This document shows, piece after piece, positions 48,301 through 57,422 of a stretch of 64,000 nt of DNA. The position numbers and the translations under genes are program-made. The DNA is taken from contig NZ_AP026801.1 of NCBI RefSeq assembly GCF_033095965.1, forward strand, positions 62,001 through 126,000. The letters run 5' to 3'. Origin of the DNA: Xylocopilactobacillus apis (GTDB lineage Bacteria > Bacillota > Bacilli > Lactobacillales > Lactobacillaceae). The notes beneath the pieces are model-generated. The model saw only the letters and a list, made by a program, of their open reading frames with translations. It did no database searches and was not told the origin of the DNA. Position 1 is the first letter of the stretch, and each line of letters opens with the position of its first letter.

Positions 48301-49427
48301 TGCATAGAATGTTTATGCATTGCGGATCGCTAACAAGTCTTGATGTTACTAATTTTGATACAAGTAAGGTTACAAATATGTCAGATATGTTTGATTGGTG
48401 TTCATCACTAACAAGTCTTGATGTAAGTAACTTTGACACTAGAAACGTTACTGATATGTCATATATGTTTTCATCATGTATGGCGTTGCCAAGCATAAAT
48501 GTGTCTGACTTTAAGACCGGAAACGTTACTAATATGTCAGAAATGTTTTCGCATTGTTACAAGCTCAAGACCCTTGACGTGAGTAATTTTGACACCAACA
48601 AGGTTACTAATATGTATAGAATGTTTCTTCGTTGCATAGAATTAACAGAGCTTGATTTAAGTAGTTTTGATCTCACTAATATTACTACGACCTCGGACGG
48701 AATTATGATTGTTGGAGGCTATGATGGCATTCTGTATGCAGAATACAGTCTCTGGAAGTTAAAGCTTGGACCAAACACTAAATTTCCTGATATAACCGTT
48801 GATGGATTTGTGAGTTCGGTTGGATTGGAAGATCCAACACCAGGAACGAAAATTAAAGATTTGGTTGATACTTCAACGGATTATTTTGCAACCGATGCTC
48901 AATGGCGAGAGGTTGGGGTTGGAGGAAGCGATCATGAACCAAAAGGAGCTGTTAAGACAGCAGCCCAGATTATGAGTGAGTCTGCAACTCGCAATGATGT
49001 CAGAACTTACGTTTGGGATCAGCGTGGACGCGTGTTGTTAGAAGTACCGACTGCGATTAATTTTGGTACGCATCGGGGCTCAATCAGAAATCATACTTAT
49101 ACGAGTGGAGCTCAAACACTCAAAGTGACAGATAATCGAAATTCTCGTAAGAACAAGAAATGGCAGATTTACGGGGAAACAACCCCGTTAACAAACGGCA
49201 CAAAGAGAATAGCTGGAAATCCTCTATTCTACAAAGATTCTAACGGCAAGAAGAATCTTAATTCAGTAGCCACGCTTTTGGCAGAAAAGAATATTCCAGG
49301 TGTCATTTATGAAGATATCTGGGAACAGCCATGGGAACTGTTATTTGAAACAAGTTCCAGCAGTATTCCTAAGGAAGGCAGATACAGCGGCACCGTAACG
49401 TATACCTTAATTAATGCAACCCCTTAA
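45360..49427 (+). CDS. Secreted L-type lectin / leucine-rich-repeat protein, largest paralogue
   Basis: This protein of about 1355 residues starts MNKYIKLLGSLLIAIVSITT. ATG 45360 is chosen by likeness to the paralogue at 29533; an ATG nine bases upstream leaves only two bases after GGGAG. Its domains are an L-type lectin (AFLADGLGFIFHP), a MucBP-like unit (VITTRYIDENGNDL), about twelve regular BspA repeats (LDVSNFDTSNVTDMxxMF) at about 785-1105, and a WxL-like tail (KWQIYG, PWELLFE, YTLINATP). A G8 tract at 45508-45515 lies about 150 bases into the gene. The SLAP-protein gene follows after 84 bases with no clear terminator between them. Confidence 0.82.
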   Translation: MNKYIKLLGSLLIAIVSITTIVFGLNIKEGSKAADFKHNLTSENNGSDFRGGRLANNVGSSFVDPFEKDSLPKIKSQSKIQSRGSGDLTPVSIGPGDSQNFFATVGSAVAKVNDDGTWDTISINEPKYYQVGAVTLNATVDMTQDFNFSWNLKIERSSVAFLADGLGFIFHPMYSPGETITDLNGGAPYVLPAVFGRHSDTTPVTTAADPDLGQNIHSIGINGGDLGISDIMNAISFKIDTNYNGIIGTRTPNTPYGSTSHRLDIDRHPDDYYAGTAAGGVSNGSFVTTDNTGFSSASQYSAPLNGLAVTPKSDAFGGVSGDSIVVPDNTWRPMQIFYTAASHTLKVTIGDAATGGQVSWTKILNANEQAIIASKPSWAFSILGSTGAGVEGNTIKNIRGTFTPGDPVITTRYIDENGNDLQPPVSTLEANWQVTHPGSTQFTDSTSPATIVKNGKTYRRSQVNGTFFDNNTRTNKRLGAPGSGSTVDTSGGNVNVTTNFGNIIFVNYVYRQELPAGSTDVTSDLQLSTDGTTFSKTANIHPGDEVTFKYTAKNNTLPIWHKVTAVQSLGGLFTPTGTLPAGVTQKAGLLYVPINVGAINDIRAGETGTNTVKMKYQGVEKASLTANDAGQITITNNPATPGAAKTSTIVSKVSIYDQSNQLIDDSGNPIYGSYFYNAANANAPLASTETVYNTANYVPTTDSVTVNDLGWWDFNETTKVLTIYPHELNASADWKPFPNPNSTSYRDWPWNPYKRQITKAVIKPGVTARNSLYGLFAFIPSLTTIEGLEGLDTSQVINMGSMFNECKLLTDLNVSNFNTSKVTDMSWMFSGCGALTNLGANNFDTSKVTNMSYMFSGCESLTSLDVINFNTSNVENMPRMFSKCKSLINLDVTHFDTSKVVSMGSMFSDCESLLSIDVTHFNTINVVDMDSMFSKCKSLTNLDVTHFDTSRVTDMSNMFEWCSSLASLDVSNFDTSNVTDMHRMFMHCGSLTSLDVTNFDTSKVTNMSDMFDWCSSLTSLDVSNFDTRNVTDMSYMFSSCMALPSINVSDFKTGNVTNMSEMFSHCYKLKTLDVSNFDTNKVTNMYRMFLRCIELTELDLSSFDLTNITTTSDGIMIVGGYDGILYAEYSLWKLKLGPNTKFPDITVDGFVSSVGLEDPTPGTKIKDLVDTSTDYFATDAQWREVGVGGSDHEPKGAVKTAAQIMSESATRNDVRTYVWDQRGRVLLEVPTAINFGTHRGSIRNHTYTSGAQTLKVTDNRNSRKNKKWQIYGETTPLTNGTKRIAGNPLFYKDSNGKKNLNSVATLLAEKNIPGVIYEDIWEQPWELLFETSSSSIPKEGRYSGTVTYTLINATP
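45508..45515 (+). repeat. G8 homopolymer inside the adhesin gene
   Basis: Eight G in an AT-rich gene, coding Arg-Gly-Gly just after the signal region. A change of one base would truncate the protein at its N-terminus. Confidence 0.9.
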
Positions 49428-49511
49428 TGATGAAGATACTAGTTAATTTTCCCCGTCCACCGTGAACGGAGGAGAATCGAAAGGGAAAGAAAAGAAATTA
49501 AGGAGAAACGA

Positions 49512-52500
49512 ATGAAGCACAAACTAACTAATGTAGTTAGCTCAGCACTTCTGATGCTGTCCCCGATAACTTCAGCAGTAACATCAACACAGGTAGTGAA
49601 AGCAGATGTAAATTGGGATTATGATGTTGAAAGTCCAGGCTTGGGAGATTATGATAAATTACTACAAAACGCCGGACCAAGTGATGGTACGGTAGATTGG
49701 TATCCAGCGAAAAATGGAGCGAGCACAAATGCGAGCGCCCAGGAAGTCGTCAAACAGTTAATCGATTTATCAATCGCAACGAATGATAAAGATTCAGAAG
49801 CAAGAAAAGCGCTGTTTAACGATACAACAGGGTCAAATGACAAATACAAAGAGGTCTATGACAAGTATAGTCTTGCTTTTGGGTTGATTGCTCAAATTCT
49901 TGATTTTAACAATGCCAAACCTGGAACAGGAGCATACTTGAAACAAGGTGCCCAAAGAGCAGAGGACCCAAATGACGATCCAGTAAATAGTCAAGGGTCA
50001 AACGTTTTTCATGATCGAGTAGTAGAGAGACCGAAACCGGGAGAAGGAAAGAATATTTCTGATGTCTTAGGCAAGGCGTTCTTTGGTGATGCAGATGATG
50101 GTTATGCTCAGATCTACGTGAATGGTTATGATAATGTAGCGCAGAACGAAGCCAATATGATTAGAGAGACGACCAGCAGTATTACGCTGGTTGCTCAAAG
50201 CAAGCAGACTGGTAAGAAAGCTACAGCGATCTTTAAACTGAATAACAAGACGCTGCCGAAGCCGATTAAGAACAGTAAGTTCAATAATTATGTTGATCAC
50301 AGTTTCTATGCAATGGACGGTGATGGAGTAAAGAACGTTGCGGGACTTAATATGACCACAGCACCGCAGTCCGTGATTGACAGCATAAAGTTTAAGAACA
50401 ATAGTACTTTCTGGGTCGAGGGGGCAGATGGAGCAGGGACAATAGTGGTTCCAAGAGGAACTACAGCCAAAGAGATAGCGAATCTGATCACGAAAAGGAA
50501 GTTGGCAAGTAATAATTCTTTTGAAGAAACCGTACCGATGAAAGCAGTTCAGGCGGCTAAAGCTTCAGGCGATGCGGGTGCAGGTAACAAGATTGTCGGG
50601 ACCGAAAAAACTTGGCATGATGTTTCTTATAGTCATCAGTATCAAGAGACAAGATCTTCTCATAACAGTGAGCATGACAAGCCTAATATGGGTCTTTCAA
50701 ACTTGGGGAATGATACTCTGGCAGGTCAATATAATCATGCACCTGCACTTTATGGATTAAATGGTCCAGATCAGAAAGGGAATGATAATTTTTTTCAGTA
50801 TCGCGAGTATAATAATGTCTTTAATTCAAAAGAGGGTTTCAATAGAACGATTGACGATTTTGATAAAGATTTAGTTTCTTCTCCATCGTTATACTACAAA
50901 TATAAATTTCCAGATGTAACAGGCCCTAAAAAAAATCCGACAACTGATGCATGGTTTGGAGGCGGTAGTCGTGATCTTCATATGATCGATACAAATGATC
51001 TTTTTAAAAATAGTTATCAAGCTAATACAGCTTCGAAATCTGCCGATTCAATTCCTAATGTTGAAGAATCAGAAGGGACACCGTATGATCAAGATCCAGC
51101 TGCTTCAAAGAATGCTGAAAATTTAAAAAAGTCTGATGGAACCCCATTGGACAGCAATCCGGCTGCAATTCCAGGTCAAAAATTCTCCTTTGGTGATGTG
51201 GATGCACCGAAGAAAGCTTTTCCGAACAAGGCTACCAATGTTGGGAAGGTGAAACATCTATTTCAGCCCTCATCATATTTTAAGGAAGCGTATGACGCTA
51301 ACCATTTTGTAGTTAACGATCCCAAAATAGAAAATAATAGCTATGATGAAATAGTATCTCAGATTTCTAATAATGGAAGTTTCACCAACGATGGAAAGCT
51401 TCAAAAGAGTTTCTCATATGATGCACCGGTATCATATTGGATGTATAAATCGTATAACAATCCTTATTCCACTGTAATGAGCAGTGGCGGAGCTTCTTCA
51501 ATTGATGGAAAGAAAGTAGAATATGATGAAGTAAATCACAAATCGAATTCAACAATTCAGCCGCAGGAGAAGTTGGATCTTAATAATCCTGATGATCCAA
51601 ATCCGACTCAAAAGGAAGGATCAAACATTATAGATTTGAAGTCGGAAACTGAAGCTAAACTAGTTGAAGAGGATCAAAACTCTAAAACATATGTTTTTAC
51701 CGGTGTTTATCCAGCAGGGACTAAGCCTCTCGATTCAGTCAACGGGAAGCCTAGTACTTCTAATTTAAAAATAAATATTCCTGGAACTCAAAAAACTATT
51801 GAAATGTTTCCTGCTCTTGGAAGTGTAATAAATGTATTTGGTGGCGTTGGCACCAACTATGATAAAAGCATCAGTGGAATGCCGTTGGATTTCACTAGAT
51901 CAATGATACTGTATGATGGCAATGCAGATATCAGTCGGAAAGTCGATAATATTTATTTTAATGATTTTAATAATCCTTTTGCAAAACCGGTGTGGAATTC
52001 CGATACCTCTACAACCTACTTAAGTGTCCCATACGATAAGTTAAAGATGTGGCGAAGAAGTGATTATTTTGTTCAGACTTGGGACAAGAATACGAGAGTA
52101 AAAGATAAAGATGGTAACTTTATCTCTAATCCGCAACCTTTGATTTATAATAAAAATATTTTGCCTAATAGTACATCTGACTTTTCAGAAGGTACGTTAG
52201 GTCAAGTAGATTCTCCAAACTTTGAAAGTAAGTACTACATGGTGGGAAGCGTTAAAGTTGATAATAGAAATAATACAATTCAAAAAGTAATTGTAACGCA
52301 TCGTCTTACTCAGGTTAATGAATCTAAACGTGCGTATTTTAACTCCAACCTTTACAACAATCCTAAAGGCGAGTTTTCTAAAAATGGTTCTCATAAAAAC
52401 AACAGCCGCTTCTTCGTATCACAAGACTTCTCAGTTGGTCCAGTATCCAGTGATATGATCAGCGATGCTGGTCCTGAAGGATCAGGCGTAACGATTGATG

Positions 52501-54290
52501 GAGTTTATTATCCATATGGCAAGAACGATCCTAAAGGTAAAAGCGCCGAAGACAATGCAGCGAAGATTCTTGAATTATCCGTTAAGCATAATAATCCAAA
52601 GCAGAACGCAAAAAATGGTGACGTAATCCCAGAATTCACCGACAAAGGGACTGACGGCAACGATTATGAAAGTAATGACGGTACCGGCTACAAGTTAATA
52701 AGTGTAGCTGAAGCAGCCAAGAAGCAAGAAATCAATGAAGATGAACTCGCAACAGAACTATCAAGAGTAACCCACAAAGATGTAGATTGGGTGAAAAGAA
52801 CGAAATGGGTTGAAGCAACCTTACCGCGTTTAAGAAGAAATACCTCAAACGGTCATGTTAGAATCAATGTTGTAACTTATGACAAGGCAGCAGTTTCTGC
52901 ACCAAGTAAGGAAACGACAAAGCCATCGTTCTCAACAACAGATATCAGCAGCGGTAATGATCCATTTAATGTTAAGTTTAGACCATATACGACAACATAT
53001 GATGATGGAGCGGTTCTAAAGGCCGGAGAAGTGCCGGAAACATTTAAGAATCTCCTAAGTCCAGTTTTAGTAGCAGGAAATCCAGATTTAATAGGCAGTG
53101 ATAATAAGCTGCAGCAGATATTAGTCAGTGCATTTTTAGACAGCTGGCAGCAAAATGACGGCAGCTTTAAACAAACGGACGGAGCTTTAGGAGTTAGTTC
53201 GCCGTTGTATCTGTATGGGGGCTTTGGGATCAGTAATTCAGATACCAAGCACTCATACATGCAGTGGCCAAAAGGATATACGGATAACAGCGGGGAGTAT
53301 CAGAATGCAGTTGCTCACTTCTCAGGTGACTTTTACCGAGGAGGCAGGGAATTAAAGACAGCAGGCAGCAGTATAATTGAGGGAATCCCAATGTCAGCGT
53401 TAAAAGCAGATACAAGTAAGGTCGATTTAAGCAAAGCCGGGATCTACCCAGTTGTTTATACGTATACTGATCCTAAGAACTCGAAGAACAGCGCAAGCAT
53501 TACCGTCCCAATCACCGTGAAAGATTCATCAGCGCCAGTATTTGTTTTTAAAGGGATGACTGATCAGACGATTAGTGTTGGCGAAGCATTTAAGCCGACG
53601 GAATATAAGGTTGTCGGATCCTGGTCGATTTTTAATAATTACAAAGGTGATTACGATAAATTGCCTAACTATGAAGGAATCGCCAAGAATGTTGACGGAA
53701 CTCCGCAGGTAACCGTAAGCGGTATTGTGGATACTAATACTCCCGGTATCTATCAGTTAACATATCGAGCGACCAGCACTAGCGGGGCAGTGACGACAAT
53801 GGTTAGAAATATCACAGTGCTGGCAAAGAACGGAAGTTCAGCTAATGAGTGGCAGACGACAGACTATAAGGCCGTTGGTTATATTAACTATGTCCCAGGA
53901 TACGGGATTTCAGTTTATAATGCTCCGGCAGGTAAATTTACGGGAAACCGCCTGAAGCATGGAACGGCTTGGAAGATCAGTCAGAAAGCCGTTAATTCAA
54001 AAGGTGAAATATCTTACCGAGTAGGTAAGAACCAATGGGTCAGCGGTAAATATGTAAGTTTCAGTCCAATTAAAAGTGTAATACCGCTTAAAGGCAAAGC
54101 AGTGATCGTGTATAAGAAAGGCTATGGGGTAAACCTCTGGAAGAGCGCAAGCACAACGGGGGGATACTATCCAGGGCGCAAGATGATGCACGGAAGTAAA
54201 TGGAAAGTGACCGGCAAGCAGAATGGTTTTTACCGAGTAGGCAAAGATCAATGGCTCGAAGGGCTATATGTCGGATTCACTGAAGATTAA
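49512..54290 (+). CDS. Giant secreted protein with Ig-like and SLAP-like C-terminal domains
   Basis: This 1592-residue protein has a signal peptide (VVSSALLMLSPITSAVTST) with an AxA-like site at VVKA. About 1300 residues are of unrecognised type, rich in Asn, Asp, Lys and Ser. Two Ig-like units follow (about 1300-1440, with AGIYPVVYTYTDP, then VSGIVDTNTPGIYQLTYRAT). Two SLAP-like repeats end the protein (about 1455-1515 and 1530-1592; YRVGKNQWVSGKYVSF and YRVGKDQWLEGLYVGF), which would attach it to wall polymers. AAGGAG precedes the ATG. It is probably co-transcribed with the lectin protein upstream. The ligand is unknown. Confidence 0.75.
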   Translation: MKHKLTNVVSSALLMLSPITSAVTSTQVVKADVNWDYDVESPGLGDYDKLLQNAGPSDGTVDWYPAKNGASTNASAQEVVKQLIDLSIATNDKDSEARKALFNDTTGSNDKYKEVYDKYSLAFGLIAQILDFNNAKPGTGAYLKQGAQRAEDPNDDPVNSQGSNVFHDRVVERPKPGEGKNISDVLGKAFFGDADDGYAQIYVNGYDNVAQNEANMIRETTSSITLVAQSKQTGKKATAIFKLNNKTLPKPIKNSKFNNYVDHSFYAMDGDGVKNVAGLNMTTAPQSVIDSIKFKNNSTFWVEGADGAGTIVVPRGTTAKEIANLITKRKLASNNSFEETVPMKAVQAAKASGDAGAGNKIVGTEKTWHDVSYSHQYQETRSSHNSEHDKPNMGLSNLGNDTLAGQYNHAPALYGLNGPDQKGNDNFFQYREYNNVFNSKEGFNRTIDDFDKDLVSSPSLYYKYKFPDVTGPKKNPTTDAWFGGGSRDLHMIDTNDLFKNSYQANTASKSADSIPNVEESEGTPYDQDPAASKNAENLKKSDGTPLDSNPAAIPGQKFSFGDVDAPKKAFPNKATNVGKVKHLFQPSSYFKEAYDANHFVVNDPKIENNSYDEIVSQISNNGSFTNDGKLQKSFSYDAPVSYWMYKSYNNPYSTVMSSGGASSIDGKKVEYDEVNHKSNSTIQPQEKLDLNNPDDPNPTQKEGSNIIDLKSETEAKLVEEDQNSKTYVFTGVYPAGTKPLDSVNGKPSTSNLKINIPGTQKTIEMFPALGSVINVFGGVGTNYDKSISGMPLDFTRSMILYDGNADISRKVDNIYFNDFNNPFAKPVWNSDTSTTYLSVPYDKLKMWRRSDYFVQTWDKNTRVKDKDGNFISNPQPLIYNKNILPNSTSDFSEGTLGQVDSPNFESKYYMVGSVKVDNRNNTIQKVIVTHRLTQVNESKRAYFNSNLYNNPKGEFSKNGSHKNNSRFFVSQDFSVGPVSSDMISDAGPEGSGVTIDGVYYPYGKNDPKGKSAEDNAAKILELSVKHNNPKQNAKNGDVIPEFTDKGTDGNDYESNDGTGYKLISVAEAAKKQEINEDELATELSRVTHKDVDWVKRTKWVEATLPRLRRNTSNGHVRINVVTYDKAAVSAPSKETTKPSFSTTDISSGNDPFNVKFRPYTTTYDDGAVLKAGEVPETFKNLLSPVLVAGNPDLIGSDNKLQQILVSAFLDSWQQNDGSFKQTDGALGVSSPLYLYGGFGISNSDTKHSYMQWPKGYTDNSGEYQNAVAHFSGDFYRGGRELKTAGSSIIEGIPMSALKADTSKVDLSKAGIYPVVYTYTDPKNSKNSASITVPITVKDSSAPVFVFKGMTDQTISVGEAFKPTEYKVVGSWSIFNNYKGDYDKLPNYEGIAKNVDGTPQVTVSGIVDTNTPGIYQLTYRATSTSGAVTTMVRNITVLAKNGSSANEWQTTDYKAVGYINYVPGYGISVYNAPAGKFTGNRLKHGTAWKISQKAVNSKGEISYRVGKNQWVSGKYVSFSPIKSVIPLKGKAVIVYKKGYGVNLWKSASTTGGYYPGRKMMHGSKWKVTGKQNGFYRVGKDQWLEGLYVGFTED

Positions 54291-54401
54291 AGCAGATAAA
54301 ATTTCATAATTTTTCCTTCCAATCAAACAATAAGTATGAACAAAAGCATAATCTGTAACATGACAAATCTTCAGTGGAATCATTATCCATTATCGAAGGA
54401 G

Positions 54402-54433
54402 GAGTCTGATTTAAGGGTCAGGCTCTTTTTTTT
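54402..54433 (+). terminator. Terminator of the surface-protein operon
   Basis: GAGTCTGA / TCAGGCTC with one G-U pair, followed by eight T. Confidence 0.88.
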
Positions 54434-54544
54434 GTTCTAAAAGGAAAATTTTAGTACAATTAAACAATAATTTGATGAATTTAAGAATTGGATCTTGTTT
54501 GCGTAATCTTTTATATAAGCCTAAAAAAGGAAGGATATATATAA

Positions 54545-55516
54545 TTGCGCAAAAGAGAAATTTTACCATCAAATGATTTATTATTTAAGAAACTATTTGC
54601 CTCACCCAAGAACCGTCATATTTTAATCGGCTTCATTCATGATATGATCGGTTTAAACGTTGTAGATGTAATAATCGAAAATCCATATAATATTAGAACC
54701 TTTAAAGTGACGGAAGATCAGCAGGAATTCTTAGAAACAGAGGTTGATGTATTAGCCCGGCTTGATGACGGAAGTCTGGTAACCATCGAACTGCAGGTAA
54801 GAAGAGAAGCGCATTTTATCGAACGTTCACTGCATTACCTGTCAGAGAAATATGTGTCGAATTATGCGAGAAGAGATCTAGAGAAATTAAAGGATGATAT
54901 TAAAGAGGATAAATATGGGTCATTGAGACCAGTGTATGGGATTAACATCGTGTACTTTGATTTATTTAAAGAAGACGACAAAGCGTATCATCGATTTACG
55001 ATGTATGATGTAAAGAATAAAATCGAGTTAAAGAATGAAGATGGCTTACCGCTGTTGAGTGTGGTATATTTTGATTTAACAAAGCCCCGAGACACGCTTG
55101 AAGGAGAGATGCCGTATTGGTACGATTATCTAAAGAGCAATAAAAAGGTCAAAGAAGCACCGGAATACCTGCAGGATGCATATAAAGTAACAAGTTATGA
55201 GAATTTAGAGATGGAGGAACGAGAGATGTTGGATGCAGTAGAGAGAGCGAGATCAAAGCTGGATGCACAGATGTTGTATGCCGAAGAAGAAGGCAGAAAA
55301 AGAGGCGAACGTGAAGGTTTAGAGCAGGGCTTAGAACAGGGCTTAGAGCAAGGATTAGAGCAGGGTTTAGAACAAGGATTAGAGCGAGGACTAGAACGAG
55401 GTATTAAACAGACTAAAATAGATACAGCGAAAAAGATGCTAAAAATGGGAATGAAAGTTGAAGAGATCCATGCTGTCACCGATTTAAGTGTCGAAGAGAT
55501 TGAAAAATTAAAATAG
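54545..55516 (+). CDS. Rpn-family recombination-promoting nuclease
   Basis: This protein of 323 residues belongs to the family often labelled PD-(D/E)XK transposase. It opens ILPSNDLLFKKLFASPKN. The nuclease core has D68 in ETEVDVLARLDD and E82-L-Q84 in TIELQVRRE, then RSLHYLSEKYVSNY. The C-terminus has a tandem GLEQ/GLER repeat (about residues 258-285) and a short helix-turn tail KMLKMGMKVEEI. The start is TTG 54545 after AAGGAAGG. Rpn proteins cut DNA and promote RecA-independent recombination; no inverted repeats mark it as an insertion sequence. Confidence 0.88.
   Translation: MRKREILPSNDLLFKKLFASPKNRHILIGFIHDMIGLNVVDVIIENPYNIRTFKVTEDQQEFLETEVDVLARLDDGSLVTIELQVRREAHFIERSLHYLSEKYVSNYARRDLEKLKDDIKEDKYGSLRPVYGINIVYFDLFKEDDKAYHRFTMYDVKNKIELKNEDGLPLLSVVYFDLTKPRDTLEGEMPYWYDYLKSNKKVKEAPEYLQDAYKVTSYENLEMEEREMLDAVERARSKLDAQMLYAEEEGRKRGEREGLEQGLEQGLEQGLEQGLEQGLERGLERGIKQTKIDTAKKMLKMGMKVEEIHAVTDLSVEEIEKLK
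55316..55403 (+). repeat. 12-bp tandem repeat coding GLEQ/GLER
   Basis: About seven copies of a unit like GGTTTAGAGCAG, with silent variation between copies. The repeat is inside the Rpn gene and in frame, so copy changes alter tail length without a frameshift. Confidence 0.9.
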
Positions 55517-55567
55517 AAACTTAATCCATTTTAAAATATCATCATAATTTATTTTTTATATTGTTAG

Positions 55568-55597
55568 AGACTGATTACAGTGATCAGTCTTTTTTTA
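55568..55597 (+). terminator. Terminator of the Rpn gene
   Basis: AGACTGAT / ATCAGTCT followed by seven T. Confidence 0.9.
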
Positions 55598-55607
55598 TAA
55601 ACAAAAA

Positions 55608-55644
55608 TAAAAACCCCCAGAAGTTTATTTAAACCTCTGGAGGT
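55608..55644 (-). terminator. Terminator of the MFS exporter gene
   Basis: On the minus strand CCAGAGGTTT-AAAT-AAACTTCTGG is followed by G and a T run. Its loop region contains the sequence AAGTTTATTTAA (plus strand), also present in the terminator at 57373. Confidence 0.8.
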
Positions 55645-55667
55645 ACCAGAATATTTCAGAATTTTAA

Positions 55668-57089
55668 TTAGTTTTCTTTTCTATACGATTTAGTAAATAT
55701 TGAAATCAGTAATGCGATGATTAAAAAGACAATTGGTAATAATAACGCAGTGTGAACACCGTCTGTGAAAACTGCATGAGCAGAAGCGGCATGACTGTTA
55801 GTTCTGCCAATTACTAATAAACTTGTCGCAAGAGCTGTCGAAATTGCGCCGACAATTTGTTCCATTGTATTTAAAATTGTACTTCCGTCTCCTGATTCAG
55901 GCCCTTTTAACGCATTTAATGCATGTGTTTGAGCGGGAGTCATTGCAAGCGGACAGCCAATCATCATAATAACGTGAGCTGCAATAATTATTCCAACGTT
56001 AGTATTAGCATTACTCATTAAGAGCATAAAAGCACCGATTAATGAAATGAAAAATCCAAGACGGGTCAGCCATTTCGCACCAAAGTTATCAAATAGACGA
56101 CCTGCAACTACTGAAACAATGGCATTCATTAATCCACCTGGCAGCATGATGATACCGGTCATTGCAACTACAATTCCAAGACCGTTTTGTAAATACATCG
56201 GTAAAATGTACATTGCTGACAGAATGATCCCAAAATCAAGCATTACCATTAAAGCACCATCACGAAATGCTGGATTAGCGAAAATTTTCAAATTTAAAAT
56301 TGGTTCTGCAATATGAACTTGCCGATAAACATAAATAGCTAAAGCAACAATTGCAACAACGAATAAGCCTAAAACTAATGGTGAAGTCCAACCTTTATCA
56401 CTGGCAAAGCTCACTGCCATAACGATGCCGGCAAAACCGACAACACTAGTAAAAACAGAAAGAACATCGACTTTTTGATGGGTTAATTCACCAACATTTT
56501 CCAATGAAGTTAAAGAAAAAATTAAAGCAATTGCTAAAAATGGAACAAATGACCAGAAAATCCAGTTCCAAGATAATTTAGCTAAAATTAATCCAGTTAA
56601 AGTTGGACCAATTGCAGGAGCAAACATGATTACAAGAGCACACATTCCCATGGCAGTTCCCAATTTTGATGGAGGGAATACCTGCATGGCAACAGTAAAC
56701 ATCAACGGCAAAAGCAATCCAGTGGCAATTCCTTGAATCATTCGCCCGACTAATAAAATACTAAATGTTGATGATAGTGCAGATATTACTGATCCCACAA
56801 TGAAGTCACAGAGACCAAAAATAACTATTTGCCGGGTTGTGAACCATTTAGTTAAAAGACTGTTTAAAGGCAAAATTACGCCAATTACCAGCATATATCC
56901 GGTTACCAACCATTGAACAGTTCCGTTTGAAACATTCAAATGTTTCATTAATTGAGGTAATGCGATATTAAGTGAAGTTTCACTAAACATTCCGACAAAT
57001 ACTCCAATTAGCATTCCTGCCATTGCGAGAGATGGATGTTTAATAGAAACTCGTGGTTTATCAGCACTCATTGCTGCTGTTTCATTCAT
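55668..57089 (-). CDS. MFS multidrug exporter, DHA2 (EmrB/QacA) family
   Basis: This protein of 473 residues has about 14 membrane segments. DHA2 marks are FSETSLNIALPQLMKHLNVS, VQWLVTGYMLVIGVILPL with a motif-A-like LLTKWFTTRQIVIFGL, and the motif-C-like MCALVIMFAPAIGPTLTGLI. It would export drugs or toxic compounds using the proton gradient. The ribosome site is weak (GTAGGTC about ten bases before ATG 57089). It is monocistronic, with no adjacent regulator. Confidence 0.92.
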   Translation of the reverse strand: MNETAAMSADKPRVSIKHPSLAMAGMLIGVFVGMFSETSLNIALPQLMKHLNVSNGTVQWLVTGYMLVIGVILPLNSLLTKWFTTRQIVIFGLCDFIVGSVISALSSTFSILLVGRMIQGIATGLLLPLMFTVAMQVFPPSKLGTAMGMCALVIMFAPAIGPTLTGLILAKLSWNWIFWSFVPFLAIALIFSLTSLENVGELTHQKVDVLSVFTSVVGFAGIVMAVSFASDKGWTSPLVLGLFVVAIVALAIYVYRQVHIAEPILNLKIFANPAFRDGALMVMLDFGIILSAMYILPMYLQNGLGIVVAMTGIIMLPGGLMNAIVSVVAGRLFDNFGAKWLTRLGFFISLIGAFMLLMSNANTNVGIIIAAHVIMMIGCPLAMTPAQTHALNALKGPESGDGSTILNTMEQIVGAISTALATSLLVIGRTNSHAASAHAVFTDGVHTALLLPIVFLIIALLISIFTKSYRKEN

Positions 57090-57372
57090 AAAAAATAAGA
57101 CCTACTTCCATTGATTTTTTTCCACAGAAGGTTACCTTAACAAAAAATTTAACTTTTCGTAAGCTTTTTCTGAAAAAAAATAATATTATGAAAAGTTTTC
57201 ATAGTATTTAAAGCATCAATCAAGTCTTAAACTTGTATTATAATGAAAAAAATCAAGAAAAATAATTTAGTTTACAGAAAAATATGGTTTTCAGTTGCTG
57301 AAATTATTACTTATAGACGTAATGTCCAGATTATATTGTTTAGATTTAATTTATTTATAAGTTTGAAACTAT
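57090..57372. other. Non-coding spacer upstream of the MFS gene
   Basis: AT-rich; no gene supported. It should carry the MFS promoter on the minus strand. Confidence 0.4.
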
Positions 57373-57407
57373 AAAAATACCCCGCAAGTTTATTTAACCC
57401 GCAGGGC
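57373..57407 (-). terminator. Terminator of the CsbD gene
   Basis: On the minus strand CCCTGCGGGTT and AACTTGCGGGG pair around AAATA and are followed by a T run. Confidence 0.8.
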
Positions 57408-57422
57408 ATTTTTTATAAGTAA

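Noticed and set aside
47915-48496. Long open frame on the minus strand inside the repeats of the largest lectin protein
   Set aside because: It is the antisense shadow of a repeated coding unit, without start site or family match.
54545-55516. Possible insertion sequence because the product family is often called transposase
   Set aside because: No terminal inverted repeats or target duplications were seen; Rpn proteins are stand-alone nucleases.
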